Assembly (NCBI GenBank): GCA_022559845.1
Contig: CM040118.1
Coordinates: 237,135,224-237,199,223, forward strand
Length of the DNA stretch: 64,000 nucleotides
Direction of reading: 5' to 3'
From: Amorphophallus konjac
Lineage: Eukaryota > Streptophyta > Magnoliopsida > Alismatales > Araceae
In this document: positions 9,818-21,479 of the stretch, one piece after another
Layout: the number at the start of each line of letters is the position of its first letter
Numbering within the stretch: the first letter of the stretch is position 1
Notes under the pieces: generated by a model
Databases searched by the model: none
What the model saw: only the letters and a program-made list of their open reading frames with translations
Told to the model about the DNA's origin: nothing
Position numbers and translations under genes: made by a program

Positions 9818-11346
9818 AGCGAGACACCAACCTTGGGAATAGCAGCCCAGCCCATGCACTGAGGTAGTGAGTCGGCAGAAGCAAGCTCCGCTCACGTGGC
9901 ACCGGGTGCGCCGCCAGTACCCCTAGTCCCTGATAAATATTAGCCAAAGACGCTGGGGCTAAGGCCAGCCTCCGTCCCTCTACCAGTTGGCACACAAGCA
10001 CAACATCTCTACTCTCAGCTGGTCGTCCTCCCCGTGGGGGACCACAAACATCGCCAACCAGTATGCCAAGTACGCAGCCAAGTGGGTCACGTCTGGTAGC
10101 CTCTAGGGGTTCCACCCCTTCTCTGGTGTGTAGAGATACCTCGTGTATGTTCGGAAGTGCAGCTCCACCTCTGTGTACTCCTCCCAGGGGGTTTGGTCCA
10201 TCACGAACTCCTGGTGAAAGCAAAAGGGTCCGTCATAAAAATGTCGAATCCACGCGTTCAGCGGCACCCTGGGAGTCTGCGCCGCTCTTTCTTTCCCAGC
10301 CAGGGCTAAGTCTCTCCAGGTCTTCATCAAATACCGGTAACTATAAGAGACCCGGTATCGTCCATGTCCACCAGTGTGGCTACGATGGAGGTCATCCAGC
10401 ACTACCTCCTCGTACCCCTCGCCGCTGATCGGCAACTTAGAGATCCTGCACAGGGACCACAGGTCTAACGAGGTCTCTCCCTCAGCCATTGCCACGGTGT
10501 TCCACTTGCGGTTGAAGTGCTCTGTCAATGCCTATAGAAGTCATGTGTAGCAAGGATACCCATACAGAGCCACAGTCACAGCATATCAGATATCAGCTCG
10601 GTCTAGCAACACCCGGTAGTGGTGCACTATTCCCATCAACCACTCAGTAGCTCCCTAGCGATATCTGTGTGACGAAATCACCGCCCAGCGGCCATACCTG
10701 CTGACGACGGTCTGTCGCAGAACCCTAGACAGAAGGCTGTGGTCGTCATAGCCCTCTCCGAAGTACTCCAGCCCTGATCGCTTAAAGTGCTAATCCCGGA
10801 CTGCCCTCTATCTCTGCTCGGTGGTGTCCATGCAAATCCCAAAAAGTGGGACCCATCACTTTGGCACGGACTCTGCCTCCAGTAATCCACAGAGAAACTC
10901 GAGAAGCTGGAAAGGACAATTCTGTGTAAGCTGTCTCGGCCCACTAAGATCGCCCGCTCCAGTCAACGATAGGCTCCCACAACCCGAGAGTCACTCTCCT
11001 CCAGGCCTGGCGGGATGAAGTGCCTGATAAACTCAAACAAGTGTCAGTCCAGAGGGAACTCCACTAGATAGCCACTGCTGCGGTCATAAGTGTAGAGCCC
11101 GCTCGCCTCCGATGCACTGGACATCTCCACAACCCCAACCCTGTTGCCACGCTCGCCGACGTGGCCCTCTACCACATTTGCCCGTCCACCATCGAGATGC
11201 TCCACGTTGGCCGTAGTGATGACTGGCAGGCCCAAAGGGGGCATGGGCTGCTCGGTCCTCCTCACCCAGTGGTACTCCTCCCGGACCACACGCCTCGGGA
11301 CCCTCTCGTCCCTGCCAAATCGGGCCATAGCTGCAAGACATAGCAC
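9818..11346 (-). pseudogene. PMD-A, N-terminal and central part
   Basis: Minus-strand coding remnants run from 11346 down to E1. The N-terminal piece (11346-11044) contains MARFGRDERVPRRVVREEYH and the motif VEGHVGER, shared with PMD-B and the 48972 gene. The middle (about 11000-10530) reads in interrupted frames with blocks such as YGRWAVISS. The longest clean block is 10528-10106, with TSLDLWSLCRISKLPISGE, GGHGRYRVSYSYRYLMKTWR and RHFYDGPFCFHQEF. After a frameshift near 10110 it continues with PLEATRRDPLGCVLGILVGD and PVPRERSLLLPTHYLSAWAG up to E1. The sequence resembles aminotransferase-like plant mobile domain proteins. Several stops sit where a Gln would fit. Function is unknown; the copy is dead. 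Confidence 0.55.
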
Positions 11347-12780
11347 AAAAATGGTCAGTATGCCAGAAATTCAACACATACAATACAACAGATCACAAAT
11401 ATATGAAGCGTCAAAATACAACTACAACAACCTAGAAGAAGAGGTTCACAGGCTGTACGCCCTCATCTCCGCCTCCGACGCACGACCCGTGGAGGGCATT
11501 TGTTGTACTCGGACTATTTCCCCGACAAAATACCCAGAAGTAAGGGTTCGGAATTTTCTTGAACACCTTCAAAGCGTGGGCTACCCGGCCCCTCCGACAG
11601 CCCAATGGGCCCGACCAATGGCCCCAACCTGCTAGCCGAAGTGTACGGTGGCACCAGCAATCGATTTGGACCGCTCCCGATTCATAAGTTGCAGACTTTC
11701 TCCACACTCTACACAACCACCCGGGCCACCCTGGGGACACTCTAACTACAAGCCGCGCCACATGGAACTCAGTGAAAAGGTCGGGGGGCTACCCCGGGAT
11801 GCCTTCCTTCAACCCTCCAATGTCAAAGGGAGACCCAAATAGGTCAACCACAGGCTCAGGAGGCCCGTAGTACGCGAGTACGGCTCACACACGCGTGTTC
11901 GGCATTCTGCCGAACACCTTGTGGGTGCACTTGTTTCAACCCTTCTACACCACCTCACGGGCCACCCCGTGGTTCCATGACACCAATTGGGTCCTACGAC
12001 GACCCCCCAGCAAGTCGGGGCCAGCCTCGACCCTCAGACATGTGGCAACAAGCCACTGAACTTAGCTCTCGGGCCAACCCGAGGCTACTCTGCCAACCCA
12101 CCGTACAACATGGCATGTAGCACGAGGCAAGTCCCATCTGCCCAAGGTGTCTCCTCTCAGCCCCTACAGACTTCTACCCTTGGCCCTAGGCCAAATCCAA
12201 GGCCCGTTGGCCACCTACGCGGCTCGTTCGGTGACACGGGGTGTGTCGGGCATTCGCCCGAACACCTTGCGAGTGGCCACTATGAGTCGAAGAACAATGG
12301 CTCTCATGGGCCATTTCAACATCCCGGAACTTTGTATCCTTCAAAGGATATCTCCAGATGACGAAAGAAGACCCCCAGGGGCCATCCCTCAGGGTTGCGA
12401 CGTGCCCGTGGCCAATTTGCCCCGGGGCGCGGTCGCGCGCCCCCAGGGAGGGCGACCTCCCCCAGGGGCCGCACCCTCTCTCTCCAGCCCGGTGGCCCCA
12501 TGGCCCCGCTCAGTTCCAGTTCGTCCAATTCTCAGCCTCCGTTCGTCCGACTCCCTAATCCGGGGGGAGGGTTTGCACGACTCATATGCACCAGTTCGTG
12601 GGAGCAACACGTGGAAGCACGAAGCAACAGCACAGGGGAGCGGTCCTCGACAGTCAACACACTCACAAGTCTCCACGTATCCTTCCAGCACTTGTCCTTT
12701 TCTTCTTAGTTTAACTTAGGAATAAAAATACACAAAAAAATGGGTTTTATAGAGGCGGGCCCACTCCCCCTCTCTCTCTT
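11347..12780. other. GC-rich non-coding stretch with small hairpins
   Basis: Open frames here lie on both strands, overlap, and look like GC-rich by-products. The visible structure is a set of short perfect or near-perfect hairpins: GTGTTCGGC-loop-GCCGAACAC at 11897-11919, CACGGGCCACCCCGTG near 11956, CTCGGGCCAACCCGAG near 12067, and a TCGGGC / GCCCGA pair near 12245. It may be the 5' region of PMD-A, or LTR debris; I cannot decide. Confidence 0.4.
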
Positions 12781-12786
12781 CTACTT

Positions 12787-13200
12787 GGTCCGCCCAAACC
12801 CCCCCTAGGGAGGGGTTTAGGCGGACCATCTTGGGCCTCCAAGCTGGTCTGCGTAAACCCCTGGATAATAAAAAAAATGTTTTTTAATTAAAAAAAAGGA
12901 CCACTTTGGTCCGCCCAAACCCCCCCTGGGGAGGGGTTTAAGCGGACCAACCTGGACCCCCAGGCTGGTCTGCCTAAACCTCTCCAAAAATAAAAATAAA
13001 AAAGAATTACACCCTCCGAAGAGGGGTTTAGGCGGACCAGACCAGCCCCTTGGGCTGGTCCGCCTAAACCACATCCCTTCCACTCCGACACACACACACA
13101 CACAAAACTCATAAAAAATACAAATATAATAATAAAAAAAATACTATTTGGGGGGTTTACCCGGACCAAGTTGGACCCTCAACTTGGTCCGCCTAAACCC
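12787..13200. repeat. Cluster of inverted GGTCCGCC-type repeats
   Basis: GGTCCGCCYAAACCCC and its complement GGGGTTTAGGCGGACC alternate about eight to ten times, separated by A-rich or CA-rich spacers. Adjacent copies form hairpins, for example around 12787-12828, 12909-12950, 13021-13070 and 13150-13200. A TATA-like sequence follows at 13223. Confidence 0.75.
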
Positions 13201-13222
13201 CACCCCCCACCCCTTCAACTTC

Positions 13223-13229
13223 TATAAAT
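13223..13229 (+). promoter_or_regulatory. Possible TATA box downstream of the inverted-repeat cluster
   Basis: TATAAAT lies about 20 bp after the last GGTCCGCC copy on the plus strand, a position that would suit an upstream repeat array driving transcription rightwards. No transcript evidence is available. Confidence 0.3.
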
Positions 13230-14751
13230 TGCCCCCCTTGCAAGCTTAGAAAAAAGAGAAAAGATAGGACAAGAAACGCAGGAAGCAACGCACGAACACA
13301 CAGTCGGACGAGCGATCCTCCCCGGCCTAATTGTCGCACCCTTGGACTCCCGAGGCTTTCGACAAGGGTCGGGAACGCGAGGAGGCAAGTGCGCACGCGT
13401 TTGGCTTGGTAGTCGGCTCACACACGCCGGGGGTATGTCTCACGTACTCCCGTCACGCGGTGTCTAGCCGTCTCACACCAAGTCCATCCCCGCCACATGT
13501 AAGATGATCGTACCAATGGGAAATACGCCCGCATCTCGGGTCCGCCCGTGTACGTCAACTCACGACTCTTACAACGGTGACGAAGGGCACTTCATAATGC
13601 CGCGTCGGCCCCTGACACAGAACCACGTGCCCACCGTTCACCTCCCAGTTGGCCGTCGGCCCTTTAGATTGACAAATCAAGTCTAGTCGGACCTCTGGCC
13701 CGGGACTCATAGTCCCGGGGCCGACCTCGTCTCTCCAGCATGACAACACTCGTCGCCCGAGACCCGGACCCGACCGCTCACCTCGTGCCACGTCCGATCT
13801 CCGCCAGACGCTAGTCCGTGTCCGCTCTGGCCACCAAGGCAGTCGGACCTACACCAACTCCTCTGTAAAGAGACCCTGTAGAACATGCGGATACCCGCTT
13901 TATCACGCAATGACCCAGGGACCGACCCACGTGTCAGAATTGTCCCGCAGCTTGATCCAGTTGTACTTTGGCCCACTAGGGCCCTCTTGTAAAGCCCATG
14001 TGGCTCATCATAAAACCAGTGAAATACATATGCCCACGTTCGGGCCCCCAGCTTCCTACCCACTCGACTCGGCATCCGTGCCCAACACCCTGGCCCTAGT
14101 TAACACCCCTCGGTCTTACGTTTACCCCTAGCTGCTGAATGCCCCCAACCCTCTACCCATGGCTTCAGACACATATACAGACTTTTCTTCAGCATGGAAT
14201 GAAAGTATTCTGATTCAATCCGATGTAAATAAACATCAGTTGCTTGCAGCCGGTGGGGAAAGACGTCCTGTACACGATTCCCGCAATCGCCTACGCACTC
14301 GCACCCATGGAACCCTTTCTCTCCACGTGTCGCCTAATCGCCTGAGCCCACATGCCGCACCCTGGTAGCGCTTCCCCGGTCAAACCTTGGTTCCATGAGT
14401 GATTATCGAGAGATCGACTGGCACGCCCGCATCTTGTCCGGTTAACCTTTATCCCGACACTTCCGTGCCATTCGACCCTTTCCGACTTTCCGTGAAAGGA
14501 AAGTGCCCGATACCACCGTAAGAGGCATGCACCCGTAAGGAGGATACCCGAGATATATCAAACTCCCGTATTTTCCTTCCCCGCTGTATCCCTTCCTTCA
14601 CCCCGGTTAATCGGCATAAAAAGAAACCCGCGCAACAGTTCCGTAACTTATACGAGAGAAAAACCCGCGTGGATCGTAAAACACAACTCAGGACCCACAA
14701 AACCGATCTGAAAGCTCTCTGATAAAGATCCGAAAGACCTAGGGTATTACA
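13230..14751. other. Non-coding stretch; possible minus-strand LTR start at its right edge
   Basis: I see no credible gene. On the minus strand the right edge (14751 to 14741) reads TGTAATACCCT, like the TGTARNRCCCC starts of the E1 and E3 LTRs. It may be the 5' edge of an old LTR oriented leftwards. I found no partner LTR, primer site or target duplication. Confidence 0.25.
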
Positions 14752-15571
14752 CCTTCTCTCTCTAACCGCCGCTCACCCTCTCCCTTCTCTTTCTCACATT
14801 CTCCTTTACACACACTTCTCCCTCTCACGATAGCACGCACCCCCCTCCATCCGGCACCTCCACATCATCGCTTTCCCCTCTCCCTTACACCATCACACCA
14901 CCACTGTCGTCGCCCTCCTCGCTGCATCACCGCAGGCCGCCATCGAGGCTACCTCCGGTCACCTCACCATGTCGCCGTCGCCCACCTCCGGTAGCCTCCC
15001 CTCACCGCTGCAACGTTCACTTCCTCCCTTCGCCACCAGACTTCACCACCGTGATATCCCTCTACCCGCATGCAATGCCCCCGTCGACCCTCTCTCTGTC
15101 ATCCTCTCTCGTCCCCCCATACTGGACGTGCCCACCGTCTCCTCTCACACTTCAGACCACCTCCATTCACCTTCACCTTCCTCTCCTCCCCATCGTTCCC
15201 TCTCCCTCTAACCCTCACACACCATCGGGCTCCACCCCTCTCCACTTACTCTCTCCCACAGACGCCTCCACCTCTCGCTTTCCCTCTTTTCTCTATCCAA
15301 CCTCCACATACCTCACGCCCCCATCGTCCCCCTTTCTCTCTCTATATCTATCTTTCTCTCTCCATCTCTCTCTTCATCTCGGTCTTCTCTTTATCTCTCT
15401 TAAACATACGTACACATACGTAAGTTTGATTTTACTTTCCTTTTCTCCTCTTCTTTTATCTTATGTAAGTTAAACCCCTCCATTCCATCTTTTTCTCTAT
15501 ATACATAACTTTCTCCTTCTTTCTCTTCTCTACCTCCCTCTACTCCACCATGCACACACGTGGTTTTTTTA

Positions 15572-15612
<41 letters not shown>

Positions 15613-16136
15613 TTATTAAACCCTCCTTCCTCTGTCCATTTTTAACTTTTCTCCTCTCTTTTATTACTATTTATTATTAAACCTTCACCCCCATCCCTCT
15701 CTATTTTCTATCTAAAAAAAGGAGAATCTTTCCCTCTCTCTCTATATATTTTCCCAGTGATCTTTAATATTTTTTATTCTTTATATCCCACTCTCTCTAT
15801 ATATATGTTTTTTTTACATCTCGATTTCTCTCTTATTTTTCTCATCTCTCTTGATTTGTCTCTTTCTCCCTCTAGATCTCTCTCAAAATAAGAATAAAAA
15901 ATAAAAAATAAAATAAAAAAATAAAAAAGGGGGACAACATCAACCATGGTAACCGAAGAAAGCCCTCCTCATCGGCCGGCCGAAAGAAGAGGAAGAAAGA
16001 ACCCGCACTGTTTCCACTCACGTGGCGGACACGGTCAATTCCTTTCCATTGTGGGGTTCTCAGCCCCTGGCGATCACACCCAACATACGTGCGCATCTTG
16101 TTTTCTTTTACTCCCCTCCCCATTTTATTTCTATTC
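14752..16136. repeat. Pyrimidine-rich low-complexity region with (AT)n and A-rich tracts
   Basis: CT-rich DNA runs from about 14752 to 15560, then (AT)n near 15572-15611, more CT-rich sequence, and an A-rich AAATAAAAT-type tract at about 15886-15935. Overlapping Pro/Ser/Leu-rich ORFs at 14969-15473 are products of composition. It could be a leader of the element downstream. Confidence 0.6.
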
Positions 16137-16490
16137 AAATCCCACGGAGAACGAGTTCTCACGGCGGTTTACTTCTGCTATTTTCATTTTTGTTCAAATC
16201 CCGCGGAGAACGAGTTCTCTCGGTGGTTTCATTCTACAATTTTCTTTCTAGTTAAATCCCGCGGAGAACAAGTTCTCGCGGTGGTTTCATTATATGATTT
16301 TCTTTCTTGTTAAATCCCGCGGAGAACAAGTTCTCGCGGTGGTTTCATTCTGCCATTTTCTTTCTTGTTAAATCCCACGGCGAACAAGTTCTAGCGGCAG
16401 TTTAATTTTGTTATTTTCATTTTTTTGTTCAAACCCCGCGGAGAACAAGTTCTCCCGGAGGTTTCATTAACATCATTTTAATTTCTGTCG
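16137..16490 (+). repeat. 58-bp tandem repeats each holding a palindrome (6 copies)
   Basis: Units begin AAATCCCRCGG or AAACCCCGCGG at 16137, 16196, 16254, 16312, 16370 and 16431 (spacing 58-61). Each has the palindromic core GAGAACNAGTTCTC, usually flanked by CCGCG and CGCGG, then GTTT and a T-rich spacer. A more diverged copy is seen near 16557. Confidence 0.88.
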
Positions 16491-17375
16491 TCTCCATTTC
16501 TATCCAATTGTATCTTTCCATTCCGTGTGTTTTCCATTCCGTGTGCTTCACCGTTCAAATCCCGTAGAGACAATCCTCTCGGGGAGTCTTTCTGCGCATC
16601 CTCCTTAAGCGCGCGTGTTTTTCTTCCGTCTTCCGAACCACGTGATGTCTGCCCACATCTCTTGGCGATCACGGTGGGACTTCTTTTGCTTTCTTTTTGG
16701 TTACCCGTGTGATTTCGGCGCCTACATGTGCCCCTCCACTTGGCACCCACGTGTGCCCTCCGTATTGCGCCCACGTGCGCTACAGTTGTGCTCCAAACAG
16801 CACCTTTTATTTTCATCCCTCGTGCACCACGTGCACTCCCCAGTCCCCTGTGATTTCCTGAGAGGTTTACGACGTGTCGGAAAGGAGAATCAGTTCTAAG
16901 CAGTTCATCATCTCAGTTGATTGTCATATCTGAGTGTGTTTAAGTTGTGGAAAACTTGTCTTGCCCTTCCCTCCGTTGTTTCTGAATAAGCGGGCTTCAG
17001 TCTGAGAACGTGTCTGGAGCCCCAGGCGCGTGCTCAGCATCATTGCCCTTAGCAACTGTCAGTCTTTGTGTGGACGCATCTTGACAAGTGGACGTGCTCT
17101 TTCAAAGGCATCTCCCATTGTGGACACGTTCCTTTGATTCAAAAAAAAGAGGAAAAAAGAAAAAAGAAAAAAATTCAATCTTGTTCTGTCCTGTACAATT
17201 TCTGTTCTTTTTCATGTTGTGAAAACTGTTTAATTCTATTCTATCCTGTATAATTCATGTTCTTCTTGTTTTGTTGGTGTTTCACATATCTCTGTTATAC
17301 AGCATTGCATTGCATGCATCTTCCCCTTTTATTTTCCATTTCTAGGAACTCACCCTGTCTCGGTGAAGGAAGGAT
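16491..17375. other. Non-coding leader-like stretch
   Basis: I see no supported gene. It contains G-box-like CACGTG sites (near 16638, 16749 and 16827), T-rich stretches, and an A-rich tract near 17140-17175. It lies between the palindromic array and the conserved module, and may be part of a decayed LTR or leader. Confidence 0.35.
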
Positions 17376-17482
17376 TCTCTGTTCGGGAATTCCTCTCGAT
17401 GGACTAGGATCTCCTTCATCGGGACCTCCGCAAGTCCCTGACAGCGAAGGATTCCCTCTTCGTTCACTAGGCCGGTTGTACC
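17376..17482 (+). promoter_or_regulatory. Conserved ~100-nt module, copy upstream of the 17725 ORF
   Basis: GGGAATTCCTC, GACTAGGATCTCC, GGGACCTCCGCAAGTCCCTG, AAGGATTCCC and GGCCGGTTGTACC occur in the same order and similar spacing as in the E1 and E3 LTRs. It suggests that the element here is related in this control region, although its ORFs are not recognisably similar. Confidence 0.6.
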
Positions 17483-17529
17483 ACTGAAGTTCCCTGGAGT
17501 TTAGTTACCCATTCGTGGTGAGGCGAGTG

Positions 17530-17560
17530 ACCTTAGTTGGCACGGCGGTGGCCGAAATTC
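17530..17560 (+). other. Possible degenerate primer-binding site
   Basis: TTGGCACGGCGGTGGCCG near 17539 loosely resembles the TTGGCGCCGTTGCC-type primer site of some gypsy elements, and lies between the module and the first ATG. The match is weak. Confidence 0.2.
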
Positions 17561-17724
17561 TAACTAGGGCCCTACCTTTTGTGTGAACTTCTAATTTGTA
17601 AATAAAAAACAAAAAAACAAAATAAAAATAAAAACAAAAAAAGGACGTAAAGCATCAACTTGTGTGTTAACCTCTGTCATTTGTTTGTTGGTGTATGTTA
17701 TTACGTTCCAGAAAAGTGTTAAGG

Positions 17725-18483
17725 ATGGCTGCATACAATTACGATGCTTTCAAGGCCGAGGCCTTCAGCTATGAGCCCCAAATGCATGACCCAGGTCATG
17801 ACTTTTATGGAGAGTATATCCCGGACCACGGCTACTAGGGTGAGCCAAGGGGTCGTGCCATGGACGCTAGTCCATCTTATGAGTCATCATATGGAGTGCA
17901 GGCCACTGCCAGGGGAGCTTCCCCCGCCACTAGTGTCTGCTATGCCTTAGATGCCCTAGCTTCTTGCATCGACTCCCTCAGCCCTCAACAACTTGAAGCC
18001 ATCCAGGCTGTCATTAAGAGGGGATCTACCTCTCCCTCTCCCCAGGGTCATCCATGCGCCATGGGTGGTCCTCATGCTGCTCCTTTTAAGGACCACATGG
18101 GCCAATCACCTCCCTCATTTCAGCATCCCTCACGGCCCCAAAATCTAGCTGTCCCTCATACCCCGGTTCGACCGGGTCATCCCATGGGCAAACCTCACCC
18201 CGTTTCTCCTTCACGGCCAGGTGGTCCTCATGCTACTCTTTTAAGGACCACATGGGCCAACCACCTCCCTCATTTCAGCATCCCTCACGGCCCCAAAATC
18301 TGGTTGTCCCTCGTACCCCGGTTCGAACGGGTCATTCCATGGGCAAACCTCACTCCCTTTCTCCTTCACGGCCTCCATGTCAAGCCGCCCCTCCAAGGTC
18401 TTAAGACCGACTCTATACTTCACAAGTCACACCTCTCCAACAAGCTATCATTGATAAAATTGATCAAATGGAGGAACAATTAA
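17725..18483 (+). pseudogene. Decayed ORF start of a gag-only-like element
   Basis: The frame opens at ATG 17725 (MAAYNYDAFKAEAFSYEP), 13 nt after a splice-acceptor-like TTCCAG at 17706-17711. It is interrupted by TAG near 17836 and continues as SPSYESSYGVQATARG with a short helix, LDALASCIDSLSPQQLEAIQ. A Pro-rich segment is then duplicated in tandem (156-bp unit, 18064 and 18220). The second copy has lost one base, shifting the frame, so 18483 is not the original end. I do not recognise the domain. The position after a module and acceptor resembles the gag of E1 and E3, but homology is not visible. Confidence 0.45.
18064..18376 (+). repeat. 156-bp tandem duplication with frameshift
   Basis: Two copies begin GGTGGTCCTCATGCT at 18064 and 18220. 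They are nearly identical; the second lacks one base near 18238 (CTCTTTTAAGG against CTCCTTTTAAGG). The duplication is inside the broken ORF. Confidence 0.85.
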
Positions 18484-18574
18484 AGAGGATCATGAGTCCG
18501 CGACCGCCTCCACCTCCTCCTTGAGTCAATCCCCTTCATGCTCTCATTGATAACATCACTAAAATGGAGAAAGT

Positions 18575-21091
18575 TTGAAAGGAGGTAGAGATGGGCATGG
18601 CATCGAGAATATGAGTGAGCAAGATGTTGTTACAAGCTTTAACGATCAAGTGGACGCCGTCTGCTCACCACCCATTCATCACACTCATTCACATGGCCCT
18701 CCGCTTCCACATCCACATCCATATACGCAAAATCCTCCATACCAATATACACAACCTCCACCTATCAACACGCCTCCACCACGGCACCCATTTGAATTTG
18801 ATGATTATGAAGAATCGGAGACGGCATATTATGAAGATTTTCAAGATCTCCAAGATAAACCCACTCCGAGTTTTCTTCGTTTCCCTCTTCCGACACTTCC
18901 ACAAGACCCCCCTACTTAGGACCAAGCCACTGAAGATGCACCCACTTTGAGTTTTCTTCGTTTCCCTTTTCCACTGCTTCCACAAGACCCCCCTGCTCAA
19001 GACGAAGCCATTATCCCAACCCTTGTCTATGAGACATCATGGTGTTATGATGACGGGTCAATACTCCACCAATCTACGTCAACGCATCATGAATCAACCG
19101 CCATCCCTACCCCTGTCTATGAAATCACATGGTGTTACGGTGATGGGCCCATACTCCAACAACCTACGTTAATGCACCATGAATCACATCCTACCCTGGA
19201 CGCCTCACATACCACCAAAACCCGACGCTTCCTATGTACCAAGCCTCCTACTGTTACCCCTCCAACTACACAAATAACCCCCATACCATCAGCCTCTGTC
19301 GAGCCTCCCATTAGCCCTTGTCCCCAACCAAGTAACCCTCCAACGCCACCACTTAAGGCCTCTACCATCCCTATAACTTCGAATCCAACCACTCCTATTC
19401 CTCCACTCGACCCCTTACCCAAACTCGTGATTAATCCTGAGCAGGGCCCATCTATTTTTGCACCCGAGCCAACCTCATCTGCTCCCGAGCAAGGGGAGAA
19501 GCTCGCCGTGTTTCAACCTCCTCCTACACTTCCTACAGCACCTTCCATTAAACATCTGCCATTTATTGAGCATGTCGCCTCCGTCTCGCCTCCTTTCACC
19601 ACCTCTTGGAGTGGGTGTCTTCCTACAAATACATGTGCCAAAGATGATGTTCAAGAACCGGGCAAGAAGAATTTGGTCAAGGTTATGCCATTCAAAATCC
19701 AAGATTTCATTTGCCGAATGCCGATTCGGGTTTTTGTGCCGGGCATCTTTGAGGAGGCCGAGTGTCCCCTAGTATTCACTAGGGAAAGAAACCAAACATT
19801 GATGCCATGCCAACCTAAGTCCAATATTATTAAGGTCACATTGCTCATTGGAAATGATACTTTCAAGGCCCTCGTTACCCCTTGCTCGGTCATAGTTCAA
19901 ATGGCTAATCAAGAGAATGATTTCTCCTAGAGCATAACAATGACACATTCCACTGCAAAGGAGATGATGAACTCTATGCTCAAGGGTGGGTCGGGGCAGT
20001 CCTTTTTGGCAGCTTTTGACGTTTTGTCCACTCCCCACCAACTTCTAGGCAAGGGGCGAATGCCTATGCTACCAAGCATATTCACGCATAATATTTCATC
20101 GACCTTGAGCAATGCGCCAAATATGAAGCTCCTTGTGCCAAACGCCAAACTTCCAATGATAGATACCATCCATCTATCAAGGGAACTATTTCTAGGGGAG
20201 CCATTTCATGTCAACATTCCCACTTCACAAGCGGGACTCTCAAATTTCTGTTACGATTATTTGCCAAGGGAGTTACCATGCCTTTTGATATGTCCAAAGG
20301 GTCTTATTAAAAGTCCATCAAATGAGAGCCCATGGGCACTGACCGCACCGATTGAGCCAATTGGTCAGTAAAGGACGAGGCCTTCTGTCTGGGTACATCG
20401 TTGGAGAGGGCATGTAGAGCCAAGAAGCGAAGAAGTTGTGTTGAATATTAAGGGGTTGGACTGTGAGAGAGTATCTACCAAGAAGAGGGGAAAGCATAAA
20501 GTGAAGCTTAAGGACAAGAAATCCCTTGTCGAGGGAGCCCACGTTAGTTCATACACTTCCTATCCCAGTCTATCACTACTCGTGCTACTATTCAGCTTCT
20601 TTTTATGGGCAGTCCATTGGCTAAGAAGACGCCTTCCGTCATCTAAATCTAAGCCATCAAGCTCCTCCTCTGCCCTAGGGTCCCTGGACCCTCACATTCC
20701 ACTTCGTCCGGAGCCTCTGGACCCCTCTCTATTTAGTTCTTTATCTTCATTCATCCCTCATCATCATCCTCGTCCGGAGCCTCCGAATTCCCCTTTGTTC
20801 AATTCCTTATCTCTATCCATCCCTCATCGTCATCCTCCTCCGAAACCTCCGGATCCTTCATTGACTCTATTTATTTTATCCAACCACCATCCTCTTTGTA
20901 TGGAACCTCTGGACCTTCCGAGGTTCGAGTTTATGTTCTGTTGTTTTACATTCCCAGGGCACCTGTCTCTCATCCTTATCACCCTCCGGAACCTCCGGAC
21001 TCCTCAATTTGTTCTCTTATTTTTCTTGGGCGACATGTCCCTCTTCCTTATCACCCACCAGAACCGTCAGATTTCTCATCTTATTCTCTGA
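18575..21091 (+). pseudogene. Long decayed ORF with internal repeats, unknown family
   Basis: A single frame stays open from 18575 to 21091 except for stops at 18917-18919, 19928-19930 and 20369-20371, so it was once one ORF of more than 800 codons. The N-terminal part is rich in Pro, His and Thr. SFLRFPLPTLPQDPPT recurs 81 bp later as SFLRFPFPLLPQDPPA, and a VYETSWCYDDGSILHQ block recurs 90 bp later. The 18917 TAG stands where the second repeat copy has CAA, implying a lost Gln. A more conserved-looking part at 19680-19800 has MPFKIQDFICRMPIRVFVPG. After 20600 there is one hydrophobic stretch and then the 66-bp repeat region. It shows no protease, RT or integrase motif. It may be the structural ORF of a non-autonomous element. 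Confidence 0.45.
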
Positions 21092-21450
21092 ATCTCCCTT
21101 TAAGGCATCGTGCCCACGCTTTTCACATCCTCCCGGAACCTCCGGACCTTCCTATCTTTTCCAATTTATCCTTTGTCCTTTTCCTACGGATCTTCCTTTC
21201 TTCCAATTCATCCTCTTGTTCTTCCGGAACATCACGTCCTTCGTTCTTTTCCCCCTTTCGAATTACCTTTTTCCATACCTTTTCTCAGGCCATCACGTCC
21301 CTCGTCATCCTCCTCCGGATACTCCGGATTATGTCCCCCATGATTCCCCTTCTTTACTTCCGGATTCCCCGGACCCGCATCTCTCTATCTATCAATTTCT
21401 TCTTCTAATTCCTCCCGATCCCGAGTCCAACCCGGTTCCTTCCACATCAA
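20708..21450 (+). repeat. 66-bp (22-codon) degenerate repeats
   Basis: The first units start CCGGAGCCTC at 20708 and 20774 and CCGAAACCTC at 20840 (exact 66-bp spacing). More diverged copies with CCGGAACCTCCGGA continue to about 21450. In frame they give a PEPxD/PPEPPD motif followed by a hydrophobic/Ser stretch and His residues. Frame changes later spread the translation over three frames. Confidence 0.7.
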
Positions 21451-21479
21451 CTGCCTTGGGCATCTGCCCGTTCTCACAC

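Noticed and set aside
11987..12719. Several overlapping ORFs up to 190 codons on both strands
   Set aside because: GC-rich sequence with few stop codons; no recognisable protein, and frames contradict each other.
14741..14751. A complete minus-strand LTR element starting at 14751
   Set aside because: Only an LTR-like first 11 bases; no second LTR, primer site or target duplication found, so not called as an element.
14969..15473. Overlapping Pro/Ser/Leu-rich ORFs
   Set aside because: Low-complexity CT-rich DNA open in several frames at once.
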